Shown here piece after piece: positions 1 through 11,849 of a DNA stretch of 64,000 bases. This DNA is from Allacma fusca (lineage: Eukaryota; Arthropoda; Collembola; Symphypleona; Sminthuridae), in NCBI GenBank assembly GCA_947179485.1, contig OX359248.1:52338386-52402385 (forward strand). The letters run 5' to 3'. A program made the translations under genes and the position numbers. Numbering within the stretch: the stretch's first letter is position 1; every line of letters starts with the position of its first letter. Under the pieces are notes generated by a model that was not told where the DNA came from, ran no database searches, and saw nothing but the letters and a program-made list of their open reading frames with translations.

Positions 1-6
1 ATTGCC

Positions 7-10
<4 letters not shown>

Positions 11-37
<27 letters not shown>
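11..37. repeat. (CT)n microsatellite
   Basis: Uninterrupted CT dinucleotide tract of about 27 bases. It is the first of the CT-on-plus-strand tracts that dominate the left half of the window. Confidence 0.97.
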
Positions 38-38
<1 letters not shown>

Positions 39-1117
39 ACACCCGCCAATAATCAATCTCTTGTGTTTCCTCACGATTTACTGCAGACACTCTCACCACA
101 TCAATTCAGGGCCGGGCTCAAATTTTACCCGAAAAACTTATGTGCACTTCCACACTATTTCCCTGGGAAAGTCTGTCCTCCCTATAAATTAGATGGGGAA
201 GGTGAGCCATTCATCCTAGCCGTTGGAAATTATCATTTCGATATATCCTTCAACAAAATTCAAATTAAATTTCCCATCCAAAACAACTATTGGAACACCA
301 ATATCCGAAATAAAATTCCCAAAAGATTTTATCCCCGTAAAATTTGTATTCAATTATATTCAAAACTAAAAGTATTCGTGTAAACTCTGTAATGAAAATA
401 GCCCCACGTTTTGTAAAGACACAGGAATAATTTTACGATTATTTATTATTCAAAAAAAAAACCTTACAAATATCAAAAACATAAGAAATCCGTTGGAAAG
501 TAAACAGTATAAAGATGCAAAGCTACATAAAAAACTTCTCCCCCCCCAAAAAAAAAACAAATAATCCCAAAACAAGTCCAAAATAAAATCTGACAAATTT
601 ATGGTAAAATCTCAAATGAAAAAAATAAAACCTAAGGAAAACTAATTGATATTAAAAATCCTTCTGAGAGATGCAATCAAAAATTAGGGAACGTTGGGAG
701 TAAAGCAACTCTTAAATTAAATTGAGCTTAGAGAGGAATCTAAAATTAAGTCTGTAAATTATTACTAAATAAATTGTGGGATTTGTATCCCCATGAGGTA
801 GTTCCTTCATATTTTGATCACTGTTAGAGGGATTGATAGGACTTGAACGAAGGATAGAGTCAAAAGATGGATGAGGGTATGGAGAGAGTAGATTGATTGG
901 GATTTGACAGTTGATGTGATTCCGAACAAATGAATGACTAGGCAATAAAATAAATAGTGAATAAATGAAAGGAGTAATTTGATGATAATGAATGAATGTC
1001 CGTATTTATGTGAAATGTTAAATGAAACGGAAAAGTGGCTTCGGGACAGGACTCCCATATCTCCACAATGTACATATAAAGCTGTTGCTCCCGTCCCAAC
1101 TCCCACAACGTCCCTTT
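38..1117. other. gene-free A/T-rich stretch
   Basis: No gene is seen. The stretch is A/T-rich unique-looking DNA with many short A runs and a C8A10 homopolymer junction at 540-557. The open frames here are short, and one begins at a GTG rather than an ATG, so none is supported as coding. Confidence 0.6.
540..557. repeat. C8A10 homopolymer junction
   Basis: Eight C residues are followed directly by ten A residues. It is a simple slippage-prone site with no other feature attached. Its exact length could also be affected by sequencing error. Confidence 0.9.
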
Positions 1118-1139
1118 CTTTCTCTCTCTCTCGCTCAGT

Positions 1140-1178
<39 letters not shown>
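1118..1178. repeat. (CT)n microsatellite, interrupted
   Basis: About 60 bases of CT repeat interrupted once by a GCTCAG-type break near 1133-1143. The tract reads open in all frames on both strands, which is why a 164-residue frame on the minus strand (807-1301) looks long. That frame is a low-complexity artefact. Confidence 0.96.
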
Positions 1179-1181
<3 letters not shown>

Positions 1182-1405
1182 GAATCGGGTAACCATCGTC
1201 ATCGTCAATAGTGTGGATAATGATATGAAGTGTGTACGATGTGTATCAAGCTGGGTTAGTGGCAGTTGAATCTGTTTTTTGAATCGGCAAGGCGTTCGCA
1301 ATCCTCCTTAAAGTGTCAGCAATAATCGTAAAAGTCGGCCGTAATGGCATTTCCTATGAAGACTGCATCATTCCTTCCAATCCTACTTACTTATAAGTTT
1401 ACCAT

Positions 1406-1430
1406 CTTCTCTCTCTCTCTCTTTCTCTCC
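1406..1430. repeat. (CT)n microsatellite, short
   Basis: About 25 bases of CT repeat with one TTT interruption, lying in a wider pyrimidine-rich segment (about 1370-1630). Confidence 0.9.
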
Positions 1431-1574
1431 ACACTCTCGCCTTTTATACTCCACTCCTGTAACCCATCCAGCACCTTTCATACAGTCAGCTCTGACCAAA
1501 ACGGAGCCCCCTCCCAGAGCCCTCCTATCGCCCTCCAAAAATATAAAGACACTCTGTCAAAACACAATCTTAAT

Positions 1575-2110
1575 TCTGGTCCTTATAAGAGCTCATACTG
1601 ACTTCTCCCTTTCTCACCTTTCCCTTACAAGGGCTTATAAGTGCGTGTGTGTGTTTTTTTTCAGTGAGCACTCGCTATAATAGACCTCCATACAAAATCC
1701 CCCTGACTCAATCTATTAGGAGCATATGGCTTTAGAAATAAGACCAAAAACTATGGGAGACATTCATCTCCATAATTATAAAAGACTGTAAATTCTTTCC
1801 CTTATAAAGAGAACAAAATACAGTAAACTCCGTCTAGATGTGATAGATACCTGTAATAATTATAGGATAGCAAATCTGTTGAGGGAAGAAATGGGAAAGC
1901 AAGATTTGAGTAGGGAGACTTTCCTTACAAAATTGTGCAAATACAGATTGACCCTAATTACAAGGGAATTCCTTACAAGAGCAGTGCTAATTTGTACATG
2001 GGAAAAAAAGGGAGAATTTTTTCTTTAATTGATTTGGATTTTTTGGGAGTGTCAGGAGGATGGGGTCTGTAAAGGTTTTTGATTTTTGAGGGATGCTCTT
2101 ATAAATAGAG
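1575..2110. mobile_element. cluster of degenerate Tigger/pogo-like transposon remnants
   Basis: The segment repeats words of the type CTTATAAG, CTTACAAG and GAGC many times (for example near 1582, 1624, 1634, 1801, 1972 and 2096). It also carries three CAGT-type ends next to TA: one at 1662 on the plus strand, one at 1788 on the minus strand and one at 1821 on the plus strand. Subrepeats of TTATAA-type words inside terminal regions starting with CAGT, at TA target sites, are typical of pogo/Tigger-type DNA transposons and their MITEs. No transposase frame remains. The family assignment is an inference from these ends; the repeated words are seen directly. Confidence 0.45.
1662..1788. mobile_element. 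possible ~127-bp MITE within the 1.6-2.1 kb cluster
   Basis: The left end reads CAGTGAGCACTCGCTATAAT. The right end, read on the minus strand, begins CAGTCTTTTATAATTATGG. The two ends face each other and share CAGT, then TATAAT. A TA follows the right end, but the left end is preceded by TT, so a TA duplication is only half visible. A second plus-strand end begins 32 bp beyond, at 1821. Confidence 0.35.
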
Positions 2111-2464
2111 CTGACTGGATGAGATATACCTTCCTGAGAATCTTTGTATGTATAAAACTGTGGAAGGAAGGGATAGGCAGGGAAGATAAATTCAATCAAA
2201 GCCACAGCATGGACATTTCCCCGTCGTTGTTGAAAACATGTAGAAACATTTGCAATGAGCTTGTAAATGGGGAAAAAACTACTAGCAATAATCACTTCTT
2301 CATTGTTATTATGATTTAGTCCGTCGTAAAAAAAAACAAGCACAATTGTATTTATTAAGTTCAACAAGTCCATATACACATATGAGTGTATTAGTACAGC
2401 TAGGCTCTCAACTTTTACAGTGTAAGGAGCCTCTATGCATGCATGGGCTCTGGGCTATGTGTGT

Positions 2465-2480
2465 ACATATGTACATATGT
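2465..2480. repeat. 16-bp perfect palindrome of TACATATG-type words
   Basis: The sequence ACATATGTACATATGT is its own reverse complement. It belongs to the dispersed set of ACATATGTACATA-like words found throughout the window. Confidence 0.9.
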
Positions 2481-3848
2481 GAGAATGCAATTTATTTAAC
2501 ATACACAAACACCCATAGTCCCCATGCATTGTGTACACTTTAGACACAGGGACATTTATTTTCTCATCCCAACCCTTTGTACATGTAATTTAATGGATTT
2601 TATATTTTTATTACCTTCCTCCTCCGCGCCTTCCCATTTACTCCTCATTAATTAGCTCCTCACTTTCTTCCTCCTCTTATCTCAGACCAGACACATTTAA
2701 ATACCTTTTTATCTCCCCAGGAATTTAATTTCCCCAGGAAATAAAAAAAAACTCCATTTAACTTCCCATTAATTAAATCCTCCTGCCAACCACATTTACC
2801 CTAATAGTGATGCTAAAACCTAGTGAAAAATTGCAAATGAATTGCTTGAATTTTGGCGGGGATATCAATAGAGCAAACCTTATCTATTGGGGATTTTTCC
2901 CCAGAAATGTCAATAGTAAAAAGAAATTTTAAAAAGCTTGAAATTTTAATGGACAATTTTTATTAGAATTTTGTATCCTCCATATATAAAATTTACTCGT
3001 TATGAAAATACAGTTCAGGGGGGGAAAACGTTCGAAGGTAGAAAACTACGCTGAGAAGAGTTGCGTCTGGGAAGAGCGATCTCTACCGGGGGTTCTTGGA
3101 ACTTGAGATGAGCAAAGGTTCCGTGAGATTTGGAGGGATGGCGCACCAAATAGTTTTTTGCTTTCTCCTCCAGGTTTTTTGGCCTGTCGTATCTCCTTTT
3201 ATATTGTACATAAATCTGGCTGGTGTATAGATTCTTCCTTAGTTTATTATTTGGGGGAGCTGCGAATAGGGGATGTTCCTATGAGTGCATGGTTCTTCTG
3301 GGATATGGAACGATACGAAGGACTATAGGAGATAAATCTCTGGTTTCTATTTTCCCCTTCTGGAGAAGACGTGCAACTACCCGAGAGCTGAGTGAGGTCT
3401 TAGTTCCGATTTCACATGAGATATGGTGCTTCATGTGCTCCTGCCTTTTCCCTTCCAGTTTTATCTCCTCCCCTTGAATTTCCAACTGATTCCAGGGGAA
3501 TTTTCCCTAGCTTGTAAATTCTTCTAGAAGAGCAAAGTTCCTAAATTTAATTGAGGATGTTTCCATGGTTGTAGTTATAAGATTCGGGACTTTTATGCAT
3601 TTTCGTACCGAGATGCGATTCGGGGTTCTTTCCCAATAAAAATTCCTTTAAAAGCATTTTCTCCCCACAAAATGTTTTTGGAGACCACCTTTTTATTTCC
3701 ACAATGATATTTTTTCTAATTATAAAAAGTAGAATTTATTTGTATCTAATTAAGAAATTGGGTACCTTTCAAGTAGCACTCCTTATGAAGTAAATCATTG
3801 CCTATTCATGTGTGTCTGTATTTAATTTGAAGCTGCTAACAAGTTTTT

Positions 3849-3868
3849 TAAAATTGTTTTCAGGTAAG
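3849..3868 (+). promoter_or_regulatory. possible recursive splice site (acceptor joined to donor)
   Basis: A T-rich tract ends in TTTTCAG and is followed at once by GTAAG, giving TTTTCAGGTAAG with the junction after 3863. Recursive splice sites in long animal introns have this form: pyrimidines, CAG, then a strong GTAAG donor with no exon between. It was the best such site I noticed on either strand. If real, it would place this part of the window inside a long plus-strand intron. A chance match is quite possible. Confidence 0.3.
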
Positions 3869-4119
3869 AGGACAATCCTTATTCAATTGCCAGCTGATGT
3901 CTCGTTTGTTCTCACAAAAAATGCAAAATGTAAAGGTATCCTGCAATTTTGAACTGTATTCCATTCCTGATTGGAAATTTTGTCCATTGCATATTTCTAG
4001 TGCTAAAGATACATTTATTCTTATGAGGGTATCGTCACCAGCAATACTGTACGTGGTTAGGAGGACTTACTCAGTTTAATAATTTTTTCTTCCAAGAGTT
4101 AATATTATTATGTGACGAG

Positions 4120-4144
4120 ACTTCTATGACAAGGGCTCACTGTA
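4120..4144 (-). mobile_element. solitary Tigger-like terminal motif
   Basis: Read on the minus strand, the sequence begins TACAGTGAGCCCTTGTC, matching the TACAGTGnnCTCYYnT family with a C for T at one position. I found no convincing partner end upstream. A CAGT at 3011 is flanked by TA but resembles this end poorly. Confidence 0.35.
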
Positions 4145-6148
4145 GAGTAAGCCTTCCAACCCAAACATGTACAAGAGGATAGAGTTATAGTACATCCAAT
4201 AGTCACTTGCTGGCACGCAAGGCTCGCGTGATAAAAGTCCGTCTCTGGGAGCGAGACAGAGAGCCAGTAGTGTAACATCCATAAAGATAAATATCCTCAC
4301 TCTCCCATATGTACGTACCTGATTGAGCATATGCTAACTAATGGGCATTTCTGATTCACTCGGCTGGGTAAAGAGATTCATACTTTGTGAGAAAATAATC
4401 ACTTGCATAGGAGGAAAAAAAACTGTCAAAGCAACTGCTACAGCATTACACTCCACACTCATCGGCTCTTCCCTAGATCTGGAGTCTCGATGGGACGGAA
4501 GGCATCAGAGCGAGGAGTCGTTGATGTAATAATTGTCGTCTCATTTATTAAATGAAGCTCAACTTGTACAAGCTCTGTAACCTACCACACACACGCAGAC
4601 GATAATACCATATAAATTTTATCAGATGTCAGGAGGAGAACAACTTTGGCCAAACAATCCAGGTCTTCCTTTCCTCTATATGCTAAAAATCTCACTATCA
4701 CATTTCAACATAGGAAATCTCAAGTGTTTGTAATTTACTCCCAAATATTTATTACTAAATGTTTCCTCATATGTATGTGTATTTGAAGCATTAAACATTT
4801 GTAAACAAAATTTTGGAGTGGACTAAAGGGCTTCAAAAACAAATGGCTTCGAAAGGGAATGACTCCAAAATATTTAAAAATATTTGAACCACCCCAGATG
4901 GGAAAACAAGCTCTTGTAGTTTTTATCTCTGCATAAATTGAGTGCTTGAAGGTATGTCCTGTCAGGTGAGAGGATTGCATGGGAAAGATTTGAATTGGGA
5001 TAAATTTGATGGGAATTTTTGCAAAAATGTTGGAGGAAAATGACACTTTCTTGTCCTATCGTGACTACACAGACCTGTCCTTCCTTGACCTAGCATAAGT
5101 AATTAAGCCTGCATTGCCTGATGCAAGTACTTAGATTTTAAGTGGGATTTGTTGGAAACTAAACCAGAACGGAGAGCATGTAAAAATAAAGTGTCAATGA
5201 TGGAGGGGAAAAAATAAATGGGGAGGAAGAGATAAGAATTGGCGTTGACTCTTCTCTGGGCAAACGAGTTTCTTGCACTGAGCGTATATTTATGTCTGGG
5301 ATTATTGGCGGGCAGGGCCATTAGCACAGTTTCCTATTGAGCTTGTTAATTGATAAAGGAGGGATTAGAGCAGCTCATGTCTCACATTAGGGAAATAACA
5401 AGCGGCCAGGATAACATCAAAAGTCATTTTCTCCGCTCCGTAAATTACCAAAACATGCAAAACTGACGGAGTCCTTGGAATTGCTCTGAGCCCATCAGTA
5501 TCTATAGGATTTTTTTCCTTGCAATTTTAACGAAGTCATGAGGAACATATGCGTGACGTATAGATACAGTACTGAAACCGGTAGGGAAAAATCTTCCTAC
5601 ACTCTTATTATGCACATGGTTGATTTTTTTACGAGCAAATAATTATTTCATTTCCCATTAACATACCAAATGGAAGGTTGAGACTGATGAGGGTCGTGTG
5701 TCAAAAATCATTTAGATACACACATTGGATTTTTTTTTGGCGGGAATTTCAAATCTGCTGGTTTTCTCCCAAGATAAACTTATAGTATCTGTAGGTGTGT
5801 AGATACGTAAGTCGTAGTTTTGTACAAATTCTATAAACTGGGTACTTGCGCCAAAAGAAGTGGATGGTTTTTGGAGAGACTCGGAATTTAATGTATAATG
5901 GATATAACGGTAAAAGCTTATTTTTTTCCCTTGTGGTTCTTTTCCTCAACCAAGAATTAAAGATGAAGCTTTCAGAGGCACATTTTTCTATTTTAGGGGG
6001 TGAAAGGTAATAAATCTGTTTTTTGGAAACGTCCCAATCATCTTCCACGTAAAGATGACCTTAGGCTTTTACATAAATCACTAAATGCTCTGCATTAGCT
6101 TGTATATCCACGTTATTATTTTTTCTCAGTTTTCCTCCCTCCCTCTGC

Positions 6149-6164
6149 CTCTCTCTCTCTCTCT
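6149..6164. repeat. (CT)n microsatellite, short
   Basis: About 16 bases of CT repeat at the end of a CCCTCTGCCT-like pyrimidine run. Confidence 0.9.
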
Positions 6165-9100
6165 ATGAACAAATTTTTTCAAGAGGGGTTATAACTAGGG
6201 CTGTATTAACAGGTGAATTACATTATCCTTGGGTTAAGACCTGGAGAGATTTCTGTCTTACCTTGGCCGATCCGATTTAAATCCTCAAAATAAGCTTCAA
6301 TTTTCGGATTTATATCCATCCCAAAATTCTTAACTAGTGTCTCACTTACGGCAAAAACAGAATTTCACTGGAAATTTCCCACTGTATTTTTTATCACCTT
6401 TTTACAGCAAATTTTTAAATAATTTCACTTTAGATTTTTGAACATATAAGAGGAACTTTACATTAAATTAGCAATTTATTTATTGTTGCCCCTAAATTTT
6501 CAATCCATTTTCCCACTTAATTAACATTCAAACTGTCGTCCACAAATTTGCAATTGAATTTTGGACCTCGTGGCTGTAAAATTTATATCCCGTAAAAATT
6601 TTAAATGGGTAGATTTTCCCAAACAATCTTCAACACACAAACACATGATGCTCTGATAATTCCTTTTACAAACCACAAGCAGTGAAAACACTGAATTGGA
6701 TTTTTTTCAAAAATAGGAATGTTACGATAACTGAATTCGTTTGACTGAATTTCTCTGAAGATCTGTCCCTGGTCGAATTGAACACCGAACTGAATAAAAA
6801 GTTGGCCTAGTTTTTTCCCCCAGGATAAATATCACTTGTCCAGTAATCCATCCATAGTAATAATAAAAAAAGGTAAAATACTCTAAATCTATTGTAGTCA
6901 GAGTACAAGTGTGATTCTACAGTTGGACGTAAAAATTAGGGCATCATAAAACTTGATTGTCGACCTTTCAATTCTCCTCTTGGCTCTCATTAGTGACCCA
7001 TATTCTAAGATCTGCTCATAATTTAAAGGCCTATATAGTTTATGGGTGATTGACTACTACGGGATGTATGCATAGATATACCAAAAACAAAAATCTCGTG
7101 TTAGCATATATTCCATAAAAAAAGAAAGTATCTACCTGAAATGGAACGGTGTCATTGGTTTTTTACTGCTGTAAAAATCCCTCCAGCTCCCGTTTATGAC
7201 ACCTTGTAAAATCTCTGAGGGAAGATAAAAAAGAAGTGCGTTCCAGAACCGTTTTTCTTTTCTGTACTCCTCAACGGGCCTTTTCCAATGGAAGAGGTCA
7301 GTATAAGAAAATACAGTTAAAAATCCTACAACACCTACAGTTATCAATTCTAAGAAAATAAAAATCTTCTGGTGCTCCAGAAGGTCAGGTGTTGTCATTT
7401 CTGAACAGAATCAATGCAATAGTAAATGTCCCAAAGCAATTTCTTCTTTTCTTCTTGTATTTCCTGTACGTTCATAATACAGATAGCTTCCTTGTGTTTT
7501 GAAAACACATCTTCTTCACAATTTTCAAATCAGGTGCCAATGGCTAAGGTAGTCAGATGAACAATTTTAGTTAGTAAAGGAATAGTAGAAGTTAAAATTA
7601 AATAAAAATTGTATCATATGAGTTTTGAACGGAAGATAAAATTTGACGTCAGGTCATCAAGTATCAATTTATAATGAGGCTTTGTTCTTGCAACAAATTA
7701 CATGGTAATAATTTCTTGAACGTGTAAAAAAGTTGGTCCCCTTTCCATTTTTACTATGGGATCAATTTCCCCTTCAAATTTAAAAATTTACGTGGATAAA
7801 TGGCTCCCTAGCAGAATTACCTTTTGCATAGGGTTTTAATACAGGGGAGTCATGCCGTTCAAAAGTGGTTAGCTGAAAATTACAGGAAACTGTACCATGT
7901 CTGAGAAACAGTGATTTATGCTGTATGAACAACTATGTATGGGTAATTGATCAAGGGGGTGGAAACAAAACTTTAGGCAGTCCCAAAAAATGCGTCTGGC
8001 TTTAACCTATGGTTAAATTTTCACTCTGAAAAAGGCAAATTTGGGCTGAGAAGCCACGCGGGGGAAAACGGTAAATAACGCATGAACATTTTGCAAAAAA
8101 TGCTAACTTCTATTTTAATAAAATTCAAAACAATCTTTACATCATTGACTACACGTTTTGATTCTTACCTTACAAAATTACCAAAGTATCGATTATTCCA
8201 ATTTTTAAGCCTGCATCACAGTTTTGAAGTATTTAAAGCTTCACCATAATCATTCCAATTTTGTATCTTAAAGTAACAAAAAATTTAAATTCCAATCCAA
8301 AATCAAAGCATTGAAACTTCCACATGGGAAGAGAACTGTAATCAAGCGTGGTTTGCCCAGCTGAGAAAATTTATTGGGGAGTTGAGCCCGATAAGAAATT
8401 TTAACTTGATTTGAGACTTGGGACAGAGAAATCTAAGGAAGAGAAGACAAGCACTTATTTAGCTCACGAATCTTATACTCGAAGCTCAATACAGAATAAG
8501 CGGCTAGTTGGAAATTAATTGTAGGTTTTCAATCCATCTCACTGTCTCCCTCCCAAGAATTATTGCTTGGAAAATGGACCCGGAAAAAACCAGTAATTCT
8601 TTTAATATTGAGTTCAAGTATTGTCTGAGCATCAGTTTCATAAGGACGGTCCACTTGGACTGCTGTATCGGCCTAACTTCATGTTTTGTTACTTGGGCAA
8701 AAGGAACCGGAGGAAAGACATTCTTCCCGTCTGCATTTTCATCTTCTTCATCTTGCTAAATGCACCGGCCTGGGTAGCTTCTTACTCTTTCTGCTCTTCA
8801 ACTCCAGCTGTTGTTCCAGGGGAGAATTAATGCTCCGATCTAGAGTGGGCTGACGCTATAAAATTCTACAAGAACAAAAAACATATGAGAGCATTATTTC
8901 TATAGGGATATTTTTTTTCACACAGTCTCACTGTGCCCCAATGCTAATTTTCTCCTTTGGAAAAGTCCCGGATGGAACAGTCAGATTTTGTTGAGCTTCA
9001 GGGCTACTTTTAGAGCGGGGCTGTACTGTAGCTTTCGTTGTCCAAAGTCCTGTATATAAAATATACGGAAGCTGATAAGGGAAAAATCTCTTTCATTCTT

Positions 9101-11796
9101 ACAACATTATTTTCGGGTGGGAAAAAAATCCGGGGAAAACACAGGACTTGTACGGGGTAGGTAGACGTTAGGATATCTACTTTTATAAATATGTACATAA
9201 GTGTAACATATATGTACCTGCCCTTTCCAGGGGAAGGAACGGGAAACAAATGTTGGTCGTGCTGTTTTGGCATGCAAAAACGACCGTTCGTCACTCAGTA
9301 TTTCCGCACCATTTACCCGGGCCGGGCTCCAGCATACATTAAATGAACGGAGAACATAGAGTGAGGGAGGGTCCCTCCATTACAATCTCTGGTCTCCATT
9401 GGGATCCTCAAGGCTTTACATATGTCCACATTTTCTAAATACGTACATTCCAGGAGGCTTTAGCTCAAACTGCATTAAATGCTTGTATCAAAGCCTATAC
9501 ATAGGTACATACGTGCATATGTTACTATGTGTATAAATTTGAGGTATACATCTTTGGAGGGGGAAGAGAGAAAAAAGATTTGATGCAACCAAAAATGCAT
9601 CATCAAGGGATGCCGAAAAATTTCCCCTGTTCTAAAAGCTATGAGGTAGGCTTATATCTGTATAAATTCTTGGTAAGGAATGAATAATTATATTGCAGGG
9701 TTTAAAAAAAATCCGGGGAAAAAGTCAGTTTGTTTTGAATTTACAGCCGGAATTGCCTACCTTTCGGAGAGATTTTGGTTCACAGAACAAGGATCCAATG
9801 GATGCGGAAAAACATGAGAAATTATTATTATTTACTGTTATTTTTACTACTGAAAAAATACAAACAAGTAATTTATTTTACTTGTCCCATAAACGTTGGC
9901 GTAAGACTTGAGGACACAAAAATACAAATATTTGGATACTTTTCCGCTGTACAATTTTATCGTTTAAAAAATCCTTACAAGAGTTAGACGGTACAGTGAC
10001 TTCTGACAAAGCAGACTCTCTCTCTCAGGAGCTCGGAGCTTACAAGAGTAGGTTTAGAGAGGAAATAATTGGACAAATTCCCGTTTGCCACAATGTTAAT
10101 TTTTTCCTTATTACAGTAGATACAATAGAGCATGTCAATATGTAATAGTCAGAATTTTGTGTAACTTGTGCTGTAATAATAAAAAGAGGATATCTACGTT
10201 GGAAGTCATATGGAGAGTCCTGCTTCCATTGACCAATGATTGGTGAGCTTCTGAGGAGCCGACGAAATTTGGTTATCAGAATTTGTAAAACTCGTTGGGC
10301 GTGCCGGTTGGTTGTTCGGAGTGGACAGTGATGGTTGCGGATTGTGAGTGTTGTAGGAACTTGTTCTGTGTCTCTCTCTCAAAAAATCACAACCACCGTT
10401 TGACAATCATTATCACCCAATGGTCTTATCACCCTGATGTTGGTTCCTCATGGAATTTTATGGGCTTCATATTAGGAGGCTCATGTGAGGAGGCAGGGCG
10501 GTAGGAGGCAATTTATTAGGAGCTGATTCTTTGCATACCAGAATTTCACACTTATTTCCTTGTTTTTAATCGGGTCCTCCGCATTTCACAGAGTGGCTCA
10601 CTCAAAGTTCCCTGTAGCTCAGATCAGTTCCTGAATCTCACTTGACTAGTCTTAATCTTCTTCAAAGAGTGGAAACTGCCTAGGATTTATTGTCTTCAAC
10701 TTTTGGTAGAACGCATCTTTTGACTTGAAAAACCTTGGATTTTCTCTACCTATTTTATAGGAAGGCTCAATTTGTGGAACAATGCCAAATTTGTTTGTTT
10801 GGGAGCTTGAGTAATTGTGAGGATCTCAACTACTATGGGGATTTATATGAAACTATTTATACAATTAGATGACTTCCATGGGCTGTGGGATGGATTGGAT
10901 CTTCCTCAGTTAATTTGTTTATTTGCTGGAGATTCTGAATTTTTCAAAGTCCTTTCCCTCCTTATTTCCCCTCCAAATGTTGTTTCATCATTATTGAATT
11001 TTTCCTGTGTAAATTTTTCTCACGGATTTTTCCTCGTAGATGTCTAAATTTTTGAGGAAAGTATTCCCATCACAGCCACAGGAAAACATTTTGTGAGAAG
11101 AATTTCTTGATAGATAGAAGTTTAAAAAACGACAGAACTGTTTCATAGTTTTTACTGGAATTTGTTTTTTCTATAATAATTGTTGCGTCTTTTTCCGTAT
11201 CTTAAAGTAATTTTCATTAGGAATAAATACTGACATTTTTATTTTTTGGGGTTAGGTCCAAATTTTGTGAATTAACGCTTGTGTTTAGGAATTTGTTTAA
11301 TGCGTTTTAATGCTGAAATTTTGAAATAGGATGTGAATTTCAAGTAACACAAGCTGATGCTATAATGGGTTTCCAATTTGAACAGGAATTAGGCCTTGTA
11401 TTTGCTGAGAGCCTTTTGAGCTGCTCCCGTAATTTTGAGATCAAATCCAAGTGGTACATAATTTTGAGAAAATTTGAGACTGGAGTTAAAATAAGTAAAA
11501 TTTTGAAATTTTGGGAGGAACAATGCAAATCATCCATGATGGTTCCTTCCCTATGGACCGTCTGAAGGATTAGGAAAGGTTGGGAAAGGAGCTCAGCAGG
11601 AAGCCAAGATTTAAGCTAGGGGTCTCAATATCCCGAGCCAATAAGGTCTCAAAAGATTTCCTCAGAAAGTGTACCGGTGTGGGAAGCTAGCCTATCATCC
11701 AAGTGTTATACTTTGACTCCTCAAAGGGTCCCATCATGAAAATCCCATCCTACTTTTTTAACAAGAAAAACTTGAATTTTTTCCTCTCTTGTTCCA
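6165..11796. other. gene-free stretch, poor in microsatellites
   Basis: No gene is seen in about 5.6 kb. Only two short CT runs occur (near 10016 and 10371). A minus-strand frame at 10206-10406 encodes a polar, N/S/T/P/Q-rich 66-residue peptide, but it has no recognisable domain and its length is unremarkable. A TACAGTG end lies at about 9992. Confidence 0.55.
9971..10050 (+). mobile_element. small Tigger-like remnant
   Basis: A TACAGTGACTTCTGACAAAG end begins at 9992. It sits between two CTTACAAGAG words (near 9973 and 10039), the same word found in the clusters at 1.6-2.1 kb and 19.8-20.3 kb. No facing partner end was found. Confidence 0.3.
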
Positions 11797-11849
11797 CTCT
11801 CTCTCTCTCTCTCTCTCTCCCTCTCTCTCTCTCTTTCTCTCTCTCTCTC
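11797..11849. repeat. (CT)n microsatellite
   Basis: About 53 bases of CT repeat with two small interruptions (a CCC near 11820 and a TTT near 11834). Frames on both strands across it are low-complexity artefacts (L/S on plus, E/R on minus). Confidence 0.96.

Larger units (their letters stand above)
2111..6148. other. gene-free stretch with a few isolated signals
   Basis: No gene is seen. The stretch holds a 16-bp palindrome (2465-2480), a further TACAGTG end near 2416, a possible recursive splice site (3849-3868) and a minus-strand transposon end (4120-4144). The rest is A/T-rich DNA without recognisable structure. Confidence 0.55.

Noticed and set aside
3011..4142. A 1.1-kb transposon between CAGT at 3011 and the end at 4142
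   Set aside because: Both positions have TA flanks, but the 3011 end shares little beyond CAGT with the family.
10206..10406. Polar N/S/T/P/Q-rich minus-strand frame as an exon
   Set aside because: It is only 66 codons, has no domain, and a second minus-strand frame over the same bases is open even longer, so openness carries no weight.
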